From the NCBI GenBank assembly GCA_947044405.1, contig CAMRHE010000197.1, forward strand, positions 2,542,001-2,606,000: a DNA stretch of 64,000 nucleotides, in the 5' to 3' direction. Below the pieces are notes generated by a model. That model did no database searches, was not told where the DNA came from, and worked only from the letters and a program-made list of their open reading frames with translations. Made by a program: the position numbers and the translations under genes. Positions 31,901 through 44,300 of this stretch are shown piece by piece. The number at the start of each line of letters is the position of its first letter. The first letter of the stretch is position 1. This stretch comes from Leptodactylus fallax (lineage: Eukaryota > Chordata > Amphibia > Anura > Leptodactylidae).

Positions 31901-32158
31901 GGCATTATAGGTTCTCTTGTCAAATGCAAGCATATGATGTGCACACTTAGGTATGGTAAATTATGTTTGTTTGTTAAGAACCTCACAAAAATATAACAGG
32001 CATGGCCCACTTCCTTTACCCCTAAGCAGCATGGCTGATAATGATTGATACAAAGAGTCTAGTCTGCCTTACAATAGAAATGCCAGCCCTTCATCTACAG
32101 AGAGAAACCAATCATTCTCAGAGGTGCAGAGGTGTCCATTAGACAATACCAAGCCAAA
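28936..32158. other. No gene recognised; candidate regulatory block at left
   Basis: About 29020-29440 is non-repetitive, with balanced composition and several AT-rich homeodomain-type words (TCTAATTATAAAT, AGCCTTAATTTT). It is the best conserved-noncoding candidate in the window, by appearance only. The remainder is AT-rich and featureless. No exon recognised. Confidence 0.4.
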
Positions 32159-32479
32159 CCTTCCCATGTACTCTAAGGGTGTGTTCACACGGAGGAATTT
32201 GCTGCGGATTTGGCGGCGGATTCTGCCCCCGAATCCGGAGCAGATTCCTCCCGAATCCACCTCCCATTGTTTTCAATGGGAGGCAGAGATAGCAGCAGGA
32301 CGTGGAAAAAAGAAGCGACCTGCTCTATCTGGCTGCGGAATCTGCCCGTGGTGTCCGCGACTCAAGACGTGCTCCTGATTAGGCCCATTCATCCGGACCG
32401 CGGCGAAAATTCCGGCGGCGGAAAATGATTTTCATTTTCCGCCGTGTGAACACACCCTAAGCCTCCCATGTGCTCTAAG
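32159..32479. mobile_element. MITE with GGGTGTGTTCACACGG ends
   Basis: The element at about 32174-32460 begins TAAGGGTGTGTTCACACGG and ends with the complementary CCGTGTGAACACACCCTAA. The interior is GC-rich (GCGGATTTGGCGGCGGATTC and complementary GGAATTTTCGCC-like words). Outside it, an 18-bp flank (ccttcccatgtactctaag at left, cctcccatgtgctctaag at right) is repeated with about two mismatches. Confidence 0.8.
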
Positions 32480-32740
32480 CCTCAGCCCGACATATTTATT
32501 ATAACTCACATCAGTTTTCCATTCTGGAGCAAGAGAATGCACCTAATTTATTAAGAGGCCAGAGACTCGCATGTGTTGGGCCCTTTTTTGAAACTGGCGT
32601 ACAAAACACTAGTTTTAATAAATCTGCCCCACAGTATCCCTTCATTGGCCTATATTTGTCTAAAAAACATTGATGTGCGCAATCTTAATGCAGACAAATT
32701 AGAGAACATGTTCATAGAATATCACCCAAAAACATACAGA

Positions 32741-32935
32741 TGGGTTAAGGGGGGTTTTCTGGGCTGTTGGCCACTTTTGATATTCAAAACCTATCCCTGG
32801 AATAGGTTATCTGTATGAGATAGGTGGAGATCTGACACCAAGAACCTGCATCGATCAGCTGTTCCAGGCAGCCTCTGGCACCAGAAGCTAAACAGGGGAG
32901 AGGGCTGGAAGCAGAAAGCTGGCTACTGATGAATT
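32741..32935 (+). repeat. Interspersed repeat, ATCAGCTGTT family, copy 1
   Basis: Shares an ordered set of words with 57704-57850 (GGTTTTCTGGG / GTTATCCAAGGG, AATAGGTTATC / AAAGGTCATC, GTGGAG, GATCAGCTGTTC). Both are diverged copies of one repeat. Non-coding and of unknown class. Confidence 0.55.
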
Positions 32936-34678
32936 TGACCCTACTGTATATATTTGAGATGGAGAGGTTAGACTGTTACTGACTACAGCTCTGAGGAATA
33001 TAATAATGTAATCAGCAAAAGGAAATAAATAAATCAATGCGACCCTAACACACTTTCTTGGGTCATAGTAAACTATATTACAGCTATAAGCGGTAGGCAT
33101 CATAGTGGTAGCAGTTTTATCTGTATGGTACTTCAAGTCTAGCATTCAGAATAGTTAAGAATGAAGATCTCGACCATCTAGGCACTAGAATTTAAGTGAG
33201 AAGAGGCTTGTAAATTCCCTTGTGTCTTCAGCCTCATTGCCAGTCAATGCACTTAGAAAAATTGAGAAAATGACACGCACACAAGAAGCCTCTTTACTCT
33301 TTATCATGCTGACAAAGGTCAGCAGTACAAGCTAGATGCGAGAAGGTAAAAATTCAGTGCCACAGGTCATTCTAATAGATACAGGAGGGACTTGTTGCGA
33401 CAGGATTAAGAGTAGTTCCGTCGCTATAAAACTTTTAATGAATACGCTCGCTGCATGGACACAAGAAGCCCTAGTGTATTATGAGTATCTCATTGTTTAC
33501 CAAATTATAGGCCTGTAGTAGCTGTCAGTTACCAAGTACATTTCATGCATGTTTTAAGAAGCCTCTTCTTAGTTTTTTTGTACAGATCTATCCCACTGAG
33601 TATTCCTAAGAAATCATAAATATGGCAACGTTAATGCCCTGCAAACTGGCCATATACTTTAATATTATATATTTACAATTTATCATTTTTTTTTACTTAT
33701 ATAATTGTATGTTATGTTTGTATGTGTTTTAGTTGTGTGTAAATACATAACATTAAAACTTCACAAGTGAAGTGAACAATATTGATTATCTTCATGTACT
33801 GTAAGCAGGAAAATGGGCAAATGTGAATTCTGGATACATTCAGAGACTTTGTTGTTTCTATACCTCAACAGGTGGTTTCAATATTTTGACTGATAAATAT
33901 TATAATAAAAGACAAAAGACAACTAGTCCTTAAAGAGGGACACATAAGCTTTCCTGGAATGTATGATTTAGTGAATATTTGTATTCCTCATAAAACAATT
34001 CTTTGTCCTGTGCTGTCCCCCTATTATTCCTTCTAAAAATGGATGAGCAATTGATGTATGTCTCTTTACAGTCTGAACTGTCCATTCAGTGCCGAATATG
34101 GAAATAACAAAGGAACTGTGCAAGTAATGCAATGGTGAAAGGCTTCAGTGATCAGCTGATTGTGGGACCCCACTCTATGAGAGTCATATACCTGGATATT
34201 TGGCATATGGATAGAGATACTTACTGCCAATAAGGCTGTGCATAAATATATATAGTTCCCTGGGTCAAACAGCAACAAAACATGGGATGTGCATGAGCGA
34301 GATGGCCGATAGATTCTTTTGTGTGCTCAACTAAAACTAGAAATGTGTCCTTCCTTACCATTTCTCTTGGCTGGATATTTCCACATGTGTGTCACAAGAT
34401 AACCAGCTTTTCAAAACATATTCTGTCACAGTGGGGGGAATTTATCAATAGTATGATAATGTGCTGCGCCACATCATCTGTTCTACTCCTCACTCACCAC
34501 TTTTTGCGAAAAAGGGTGGAATAGGCCATAGAGCAAACTGGCAAGAGTTATATAGGAAATCTCCCGTTCATTTCCATTTTGGTGCACGAGGTCGGAACCT
34601 TGCCCAGTCGGGAATTTTATTGACAATGGCACAGGAAATTATAGGCTTAATAAGTTCCCCACAATATGTCTATAATAT
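32936..34678. other. No gene recognised
   Basis: AT-rich. The stretch at about 33190-33480 has mixed composition and no repeats visible, but no coding or splice pattern that I trust. Nothing else seen. Confidence 0.45.
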
Positions 34679-34679
34679 A

Positions 34680-36328
34680 CAGTCATATGAAAAAGTTTGG
34701 GCACCCCTATTAATCTTAATCATTTTTAGTTCTAAATATTTTGGTGTTTGCAACAGCCATTTCAATTTGATATATCTAATAACTGATGGCCACAGTAATA
34801 TTTCAGGATTGAAATGAGGTTTATTGTAATAACAGAAAATGTGCAATATGCATTAAACCAAAATTTGACCGGTGCAAAAGTATGGGCACCTCAACAGAAA
34901 AGTGACATTAATATTTAGTAGATCCTCCTTTTGCAAAAATAACAGCCTCTAGTCGCTTCCTGTAGCTTTTAATCAGTTCCTGGATCCTGGATGAAGGTAT
35001 TTTTGACCATTCCTTTTTACAAAACAATTCCAGTTCAGTTAAGTTTGATGGTCGCCGAGCATGGACAGCCGGCTTCAAATTATCCCACAGATGTTCAATG
35101 ATATTCAGGTCTGGGGACTGGGATGGCCATTCCAGAACATTGTAATTGTTCCTCTGCATGAATGCCTGAGTAGATTTGGAGCTGTGTTATGGATCATTGT
35201 CTTGCTGAAATATCCATCCCCGGCGTAACTTCAAATTCGTCACTGATTCTTGTACATTATTCTCAAGAATCTGCTGATACTGAGTTGAATCCATGCGACC
35301 CTCAACTTTAACAAGATTCCCGGTGCCGGCATTGGCCACACAGCCCCAAAGCATGATGGAACCTCCACCAAATTTTACAGTGGGTAGCAAGTGTTTTTCT
35401 TGGAATGCTGTGTTTTTTTGACGCCATGCATAACGCCTTTTTGTATGACCAAACAACTCAATCTTTGTTTCATCAGTCCACAGGACCTTCTTCCAAAATG
35501 AAGCTGGCTTGTCCAAATTTGCTTTTGCATACCTCAGGCGACTCTGTTTGTGGCGTGCTTTCAGAAACGGCTTCTTTCGCATCACTCTCCCATACAGCTT
35601 CTCCTTGTGCAAAGTGTGCTGTATTGTTGACCGATGCACAGTGACACCATTTGCAGCAAGATGATGCTGCAGCTCTTTGGAGGTGGTCTGTGGATTGTCC
35701 TTGACTGTTCTCACCATTCTTCTTCTCTGCCTTTCTGATATTTTTCTTGGCCTGCCACTTCTGGGCTTAACAAGGACTGTCCCTGTGGTCTTCCATTTCC
35801 TTCCTATGTTCCTCACAGTGGAAACTGACAGGTTAAATCTCTGAGACAACTTTTTGTATCCTTCCCCTGAACAACTATGTTGAACAATCTTTGTTTTCAG
35901 ATCATTTGAGAGTTGTTTTGAGGAGCCCATGATGCCACTCTTCAGAGGAGATTCAAATAGGAGAACAACTTGCAATTGGCCACCTTAAATACCTTTTCTC
36001 ATGATTGGATACACCTGGCTATGAAGTTCAAAGCTCAGTGAGGTTACAAAACCAATTTTGTGCTTCAGTAAGTCAGTAAAAAGTAGTTAGGAGTATTCAA
36101 ATCAATAAAATGATAAGGGTACTCAAATTTTTGCACCGGTCAAATTTTGGTTTAATGCATATTGCACATTTTCTGTTAGTACAATAAACCTCATTTCAAT
36201 CCTGAAATATTACTGTGTCCATCAGTTATTAGATATATCAAATTGAAATGGCTGTTGCAAACACCCAAATATTTAGAACTAAAAATGATTAAGATTAATA
36301 GGGGTGCCCAAACTTTTTCATATGACTG
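34680..36328 (-). mobile_element. Tc1-like transposon copy 3 (nearly intact)
   Basis: A 1649-bp element with TA on each side (34678-34679, 36329-36330). Ends read CAGTCATATGAAAAAGTTTG inward on both sides. The inverted repeats extend about 210 bp, with only about three differences that I can count over the outer 190 bp, and include a second inner copy of the GTTTGGGCACC-type site (IR/DR arrangement). The gene on the minus strand is a single frame with one stop. It is the youngest-looking Tc1 copy here. Confidence 0.95.
34908..35930 (-). pseudogene. Tc1 transposase with a single internal stop, copy 3
   Basis: Starts at ATG 35928-35930 (MGSSKQLSNDLKTKIVQ) and runs 341 codons in one frame to TAA after STKY. 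The only lesion seen is an in-frame TAA at 35187-35189, in the DNDPKH motif where Lys is expected. N-terminal paired-like DNA-binding domain: helix-turn-helix around YKKLSQRFNLSVSTVRNIGRKW, GRPRK hook, then the second HTH (HRSTIQHTLHKEKLYGR). Catalytic Asp (WTDETK), Asp (QQDND) and Glu (IIEHLW) are all present. Full length matches the roughly 340-residue norm. The truncated product would keep DNA-binding but lack the Glu. Confidence 0.95.
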
Positions 36329-36330
36329 TA

Positions 36331-39300
36331 TGTGTATAGGTACCCTGCAGTTGTATTGTGAACTGCAGCCTGTCAAATGTTTTTTTCTAGCTTGCAATAT
36401 TGTATTATATTAGTTTTACAAGAATTGGTTGTCTTAAAATAAATTCAGGCTATGGCAAGGATAGACAGATTTTTATATGTGCATGACATGATCGCCAAGT
36501 TCAGATTCATTTCCATTGTGCAAGTGACAATGAGTCTCCAATGAGTCATTGTTTCCAGGGGATTGTTCATGAGGTTGATTATTGCATATAAACAAAATTG
36601 TGACTTATTATCATCTTATATGTATGGCCAGATTTAGCTGCACTGTTCATGCAGGAGAAGCAACTACAAGGTCCATACAAATTATATTGCAACTGATCAT
36701 TATATTATGTGTATGGATGGCTTTACCTGCATACTCCATGCAGTAAAATCAGCTACTGTAGCTAATGAATATAGACAAGGAAGGGTCTATACAAACGGCA
36801 TTAAGACTGATCATTATCTTATGTGTATGGTCAGCTTTATCTGCATTGTCCATGCAGTTGAAACATCTACTTTAGCCATTAGCCAGAGTATAGAGAAACT
36901 ACAGTCTAGCATGTTATACAAAGACCAAGTCTGTGGACCTACTCAAGCAACCTGTTAGCAAGCAAGGCAGAGAGGGATCTTTCATAAGAGTCAATCAAGC
37001 TTTGTCTACAACAAATTTTTAATATATTTTACAATATTAAGTTTACATAAAAATATGTAAATTATAAGTAATTTCATGGGACAATTTATCAAAAATAAGC
37101 AATTTGCTGCATGTGTTAACATGTCCTCTGACTTTTTTTCTTTTACAGTGTTCAGCGTAAGCTAATAAGTGTTTGAGGCCAAAATTTAACAAGTCACATA
37201 TTTCCATTGTCCCTTCACCCCCTTGCTTATGCTTTTTACCACATCCTAACAAAAACATGACCAGAACTGGTGAAAAACATACGGCCCCATCTAATGAATC
37301 ACATACTTTCCCGCAAGTATCGTAAGTACTACCAGCTGTGACAGCCCTGCTTTGGCAAGGGAACCCATGCAGACTAAGGCAGACGCATCTGAAACCAGCT
37401 GTGTTAAAAAGCCACAAGATACTTAAAGGGGCAGCCCACAACAGCATTGTTTCATATCCCCAAAGAACTTCATTGCAAAATAATGATTCACTGAACTTTG
37501 CTAGTGTCAAGGCTGTCTCACATACTGGACACCCATTGTCTCATATAGTTGTTATACTCATGACACATACTCGAGTTCGCTGAATGTCCTTCATCATAGG
37601 TGTCATGTAAATGATACATCTGTTAACTGGAAAATGTCACAAAAAAGTAATTTTCTGTAATTTTCTATTAAACACTACAATATGTGGAGTAGTACAGGAA
37701 GCCCTCATGGAGAAAAGGAATCATTTTTAGTGTTGAGCTGGTTGTTAACTGATTTATTAAGAAAATGTTTTGCTTAGAGAGTAGCTACTAGACTCAACTT
37801 GAGGATCAGCAATGATCATGTTCACAAACCAGCAGCATCACCTGTAGAGTTTAGTAAGCCCATAATGTAGACAGTAATAATGTGATTGGTAGATCACAAT
37901 AACATTGTATATGCAAGTATTTCAACATAGTAAAAGGTAAAACTGTTTTCCACCTGATATCAGTATGAAAACATCTAAGAACCATGGAATTATAGGGGAA
38001 GAAGATCAACTTTGTCCATAAATTCTCTAAATTATGTAAGTTCACAATTTTTTTCTACACATATGTAAAAATGGTTAACACATACTAAGTTTTGCACATA
38101 AATTGTGCTGATGTTAAATGTTACTATCGATATCGGACAACACAACATTAAAATGCTGAGGACATTCCCATAATAGAATCTTCTGACATGTCATTTAGCG
38201 ATATCAGAAATCACACTGTTGGGGTCTAGTAGCTTTACAAAGGAGCAAAAAGCCTAGAAATGGAGGTTTAAAGCAAACAGGAGAAAATCTCATTCTGTTT
38301 TTCAGTACCCAGACTATTTAGCATTTTCGTGAAACACTATTGTATAGAACACAGAGAACACGGGGGTTAATAAATTAAGTACCATGCTTCTTCCTGTGGG
38401 TTCTGCAAAGAAAAGTTGGTGAATTAGACTGACACAGATAAATCTCACTGAAGGAAGCAAATCCTGGTGCAGGCAGTTCAAATTGCACATCTGTGGCAGA
38501 AAAAGAAATGTCAGCATTGGTGATAAAATATGTATCGGATATGAAATGCACAAATCTGGTACACGTGACCATACCCTAAGGCTATTGTATTGTAAAAGGC
38601 ACTGCCTACTGAAGGTCGAGAGATTGCTTAGTCACAAACTTAAAGTCTCATGTCATAAATGTAGATATTCCATAAAATTAAATATGTTTGTATTAGATAT
38701 ATCAATATGTTTGGTTGTGTACACCTGAGTCCAAAGACTTCAAGTTTATGGTTGCTTCCTCTATTTGTATTTGTTCAGTAGATTTGCAGTGCCAGACAAG
38801 AACCTTTAAGATACATATTGCCCCTGTCTAATATATTAATGGCCAGAACTAGACCTTTATACTGTTCAATGAATCACTTACACTGAAGCTGTCTGCTTTA
38901 GGGAAACATTTGAGAACCGATAAAGAATACAGTCACATTTACTGTCATTTCCAAATGTATTTATAATATTTATGACGGTTCTGCTTCTACCTGGCTATAC
39001 ATACAAATACACAATCCACACACCCATCACTCTGAAGCCCGCTACCCCCTGACAGTGCAGAATAAATCTGCACCAACATGTACAATCACTTTAGATTTCT
39101 ATGCTGGTCAGATAGTATTTTGCTGTGATTATCATATCAGTCATTGGAAAAATATCCCTAGATCGTACACACACGAATAATAATCACGGCTCAAGTATAT
39201 TACAATAAACCACATGAATAGCTACTAGTATAATACTGTAGTACCACACTTGCTGGAGATTGGACAGCAAACATTAACATGGACATGGTTCCCTGTCCAG

Positions 39301-40229
39301 TGTTTAGGGTTTTTAACTAGAGAAGAGGCTTTAAGAAGAATAACCTGAAACATGTTAATAAGAGATAAGCATGGCACAGACCATAGATATAGAGCATCAT
39401 ATTCATAAAGATATGCACAATATTCTATATTGTAGGATACCGATGTACTTACAGATTTAGTAATACTGCTTAATTTTTAGACAATTTTGTCAAACATGGG
39501 CAGTTTCAAAATGTACCAGATTTATTACAGTGTCTAATGCTGGATGATAAATCTGGGGTATCTTTAAATTGTATACTATTATTTTGTACCACATATTTGT
39601 TGGCTTAATTTACACCAAAAGTGAGGCAAAGTTTGCCATATTTTTGTGACAAATTAAGCTGCACTTCCTTATCACAAACCATGTGGTGTACGGTTTTATT
39701 AAAATGGCGGTGTCTGAAATGAGCCATAATAAATAAATATGAGACATGTCCTTTTTTATGACAGATTGTTCAAACAGTTCATCAAGTAGAACATATAAAT
39801 AACCCCACAGACTCTCTTAGTTTTGAAAATGTCTGTTTTCATGTTCATGTGAACAGAGCAGGCATGCAGGTTCGTTTTTGCCTCAAATGAAGGCAGAATT
39901 CTAGTAGATATGTTCCTTAAAATAAATACTATAAAATATAGAGGAGTAGAGAAATAAATAGGGAAACAATCTCAGCATGCATTTTGAAATAGTGTATTAG
40001 TACAAATGTGTATTATTTCCCAAGTGTAGAATCAAAGAACTGCCATTTAGCTTAATCTGGGAATGTGTTATAGCAGCACATTTTCTGTGTATACATAGCA
40101 GAGCTCCAGGGCAGTACTGCTCAGTTTGCTACTTAATTTTAATTCTTCTGATCACCACATGGTATGGAATATATTCACATTATAGACAAGACAGCATGAC
40201 ACTCGTATAGTTTAGTTTCATTATACCAC
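36331..40229. other. No gene recognised; minisatellite inside
   Basis: Apart from a three-unit tandem repeat at 36607-36900, I see AT-rich DNA without recognised repeats or exons. A 155-codon minus-strand frame at 37043-37510 has no family resemblance and no codon-use signal that I can see. Confidence 0.45.
36607..36900. repeat. Minisatellite-like, three diverged units
   Basis: Three successive copies start near 36607, 36699 and 36813. Each has ATTATNNTATNTGTATGG, then a TTTANCTGCA word, a CATGCAG word and a later ACTGATC. Periods are about 92 and 114 bp because of an indel. Confidence 0.65.
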
Positions 40230-40258
40230 CCTCTCTCTCTCTCGCTCTCTCTCTCTCT
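40230..40258. repeat. (CT)n microsatellite
   Basis: A CT dinucleotide run with one CG interruption, lying exactly where the left end of Tc1 copy 4 should be. Confidence 0.9.
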
Positions 40259-40259
40259 T

Positions 40260-41376
<1,117 letters not shown>

Positions 41377-41378
41377 TA

Positions 41379-44300
41379 TATATGTCTAAGATGTAAAAAT
41401 ATAATAAATAAAGGGGGGGAAAGAGCTAAATGTAACTTATTACTAGTTATATAGAGGTTTTACACAATAGCCCCTGTATAAACTATAAATACATCTATCC
41501 ACAAATAGGGGCCCTGTGCATGTAGGACCCCAGTTAACAGTATAGTAGGCTCATAAGTTTTGAAAGGGTTTGGAAGGGGAGCCTGTCAGGTCCAAAATAC
41601 TTCCCAATAATAGTGCTGTGGAGGTGGCCTTTAATAGGAGCAGATACCTGCCTTTGTAACCACAAACTAATCAAGCAATGCAGAGATAATCAGCTTTCTA
41701 TAGATATGCAAAACAGGGAACAGGCCTGATTTTCCATATTTGCCTATACACAAGTTCTCTGGCTCTCCTCCAAAATTACTTTCCAACACTACCCTTTAGC
41801 AATGAATGACATTCTCAGGCTGGGTTAACATCTGCACCAGGTGACTCCGTCATAGAAACCGCTGAAAATCAGCAGAGAGAAAAGTCCCGCATGGAGAACT
41901 TTTTTCTCCACCGCTTTTAGTTTTGAAACGGCAGGCACCTGCATCATAGATGATTTTCTCTGAATTGCTTCATTACTATTTGGCTATAATGGTATGTTTC
42001 TGGTTATATAATAATACATAGCAGTATTATTGGTTTGGGAAACATTCAGGACCTGACAAGCGGACCACTCTTTTCCTTCAAAGTCTCTGTCATTCTGGCT
42101 CTAAGGACAGTGTTGTAAATTGTACTATTCTTACTGGACCCTCACAGAGTACCTGTACATAATGAAAAACCTGTACATGGTGGATAATCTCTTTTTTTGT
42201 CAGGTTGTTCCCAGTTGTGTAAAAATATGTGAGTGGGGCATGTGTCACTATATTAGATGTTTCCTCTTCAGGAGTGTGGGAAAAAATGGAGGAAAAGTCA
42301 GTGGGCAACACAGATAACTATGTATCTGTCCCAGAAAGCGATATAACTAAAAAATAGTAAAATAAAATGTGAAATAACTCCATTAGGTAATGATAGTAAT
42401 GTAGCCTAACATTATGTCATGCCTAGCAAATTTCAGTTGCAATTACTTTATAGGGAGCCGGGGTATAAGAAAATTTACAACAAGACGTCTTATTTGATGA
42501 AATCGTGAGTGTCTCACTTTAGCATTTGAGAAGTTTGCAAAAGGCAAAAGTCTCTGCAGACATCAGGCATGCAGAGTTAATTCATTCAGAATACTTAGGA
42601 TAACACAAATCAGGCAGTGTTAATGTTGCTTTTCCTGGCTATTTGTTCAGCATGGGGCTACCGTGATTCATAGGAGGTAGTAAAAAAAAATGTGTATGCC
42701 ACCGAAACCAGCAAAGTAAATCAAGGCTTTTTAGGTCCTCCTCAGTGTTGATTTTTATCACATTCTTCTATGTAAATAGTAATGGAGGACACAGCAATGT
42801 ATTTACATACAGCCATTTCATGTTCATAAATGAAATATAAAATACAAAAACAACTGGTGAAAACTTGTTTCTTTTTGTAATGTAATATAAATGAATTTGG
42901 TTCAACTTGCCAAGACCCATGGTCTTTGTAATATTAAAAGTTTTTGTCATCTTTATGCATTAATTTCAGAAATAAAATACAGTGCTGTGCAATAGCATAA
43001 AAAGTCAATAAATTACTTCGCGGCTTATCTTAACCTCCAAGTACAATTCTACTTCTGCGCTCTCCGTTTCCCTTTCCTGGTGATATGATATACAAATATC
43101 CATATATTCTTCAAGATGGAAGCTGGCTTCTCTACTGTACAAGCTTCAGTACAGGTGAAGATACTGGATGTCTACAGCTTCCTTGTATCTTCTATATCTA
43201 TGCTTGTGACGAACACTTCAGCACCTGCATTGTAGAGGGCACAGCTACCATCATGGAGAAGCTATGGACAAATGGTTTCTTTACATCAGTACTCATGGCC
43301 CTGGGGGAAGCTTTCTTCTTGCACCAATTTACATGGTAAGAGAATAGCAGCAGAAATCTTTAAATTATGCAATTCTTATAGTTATTAAAGAATCATTTGT
43401 CAAGATATATCGGTCTATCCTATGCTCCATTATAGTAAATGCTTCAAGTATGTCAAAAAGAATAAAATTATAAAGACATAACTGGAGTATATTCTTTTTA
43501 TCTGGCACCTGATGGGCTAGATTTAAAAGGATCCAAATGGAGAAAGTCAACAGAGACCTTGGAAATAAAATATTTTTGAAATTTGGCTTTATTCAATAAT
43601 TTAGGAATTATTTTGAAATAACCTGGATAATTATTATTATTCTGGTTTTGATGATACAAGACTAGCAGAATAAGATTGTGGACAACGTAGACATATGTTA
43701 TGTGAGATACCTATATACAGCAGAAAGAAAATGGTGAAGAAAATGTTTGTTGAACAAGCTCCGCCTTCTGATGACCTATACCGCCCTCATATTGCACTGT
43801 GACTTCCATTATCCTGCATGTTAATAATCTGCATTCTGTGAGTTCTAGAACGCCCCTGCTGTACCTTCTGGCCTTTCTGCTGCCATAATGCCATGTCATG
43901 CGAGTCAAAGTACCAACCCTATCTTGACAGCTCTGTGAGAGTCTAATTAAAGCTGTCAGCTCCCAGGTCTTCAAAGACACAAAGCAGAATAGACAACAGA
44001 GTTATTCTCTGATACGCAAGAAAGTATCCAGTATACTGAAACTGCCTGTTACAAACCTGCAAAACTTTGCAAAATTAAAAGAAATCATGTGAAATATTCA
44101 TATATTTAACAGCTGGCTATAATAATAAGAAATACATGTGAGGTCCCCAAGACTTTAAAAAGTGTACCAATGTCATATGTCATTTAACTCTTTGGGACTG
44201 CATTGTTTTTATCATAATGATATCACTATGAAATCTATGTAATTTATGCATTTTACCAGCAGCTTTATAGATAGCATGATGCCATAATAAGCTGTGCCAC

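Noticed and set aside
37043..37510. 155-codon minus-strand reading frame
   Set aside because: No family resemblance, no start context or splice pattern. Left as non-coding.
43085..43339. 84-codon frame ending at a GTAAGA donor-like word
   Set aside because: Tempting as an exon, but there is no acceptor that I trust upstream and no recognisable protein.
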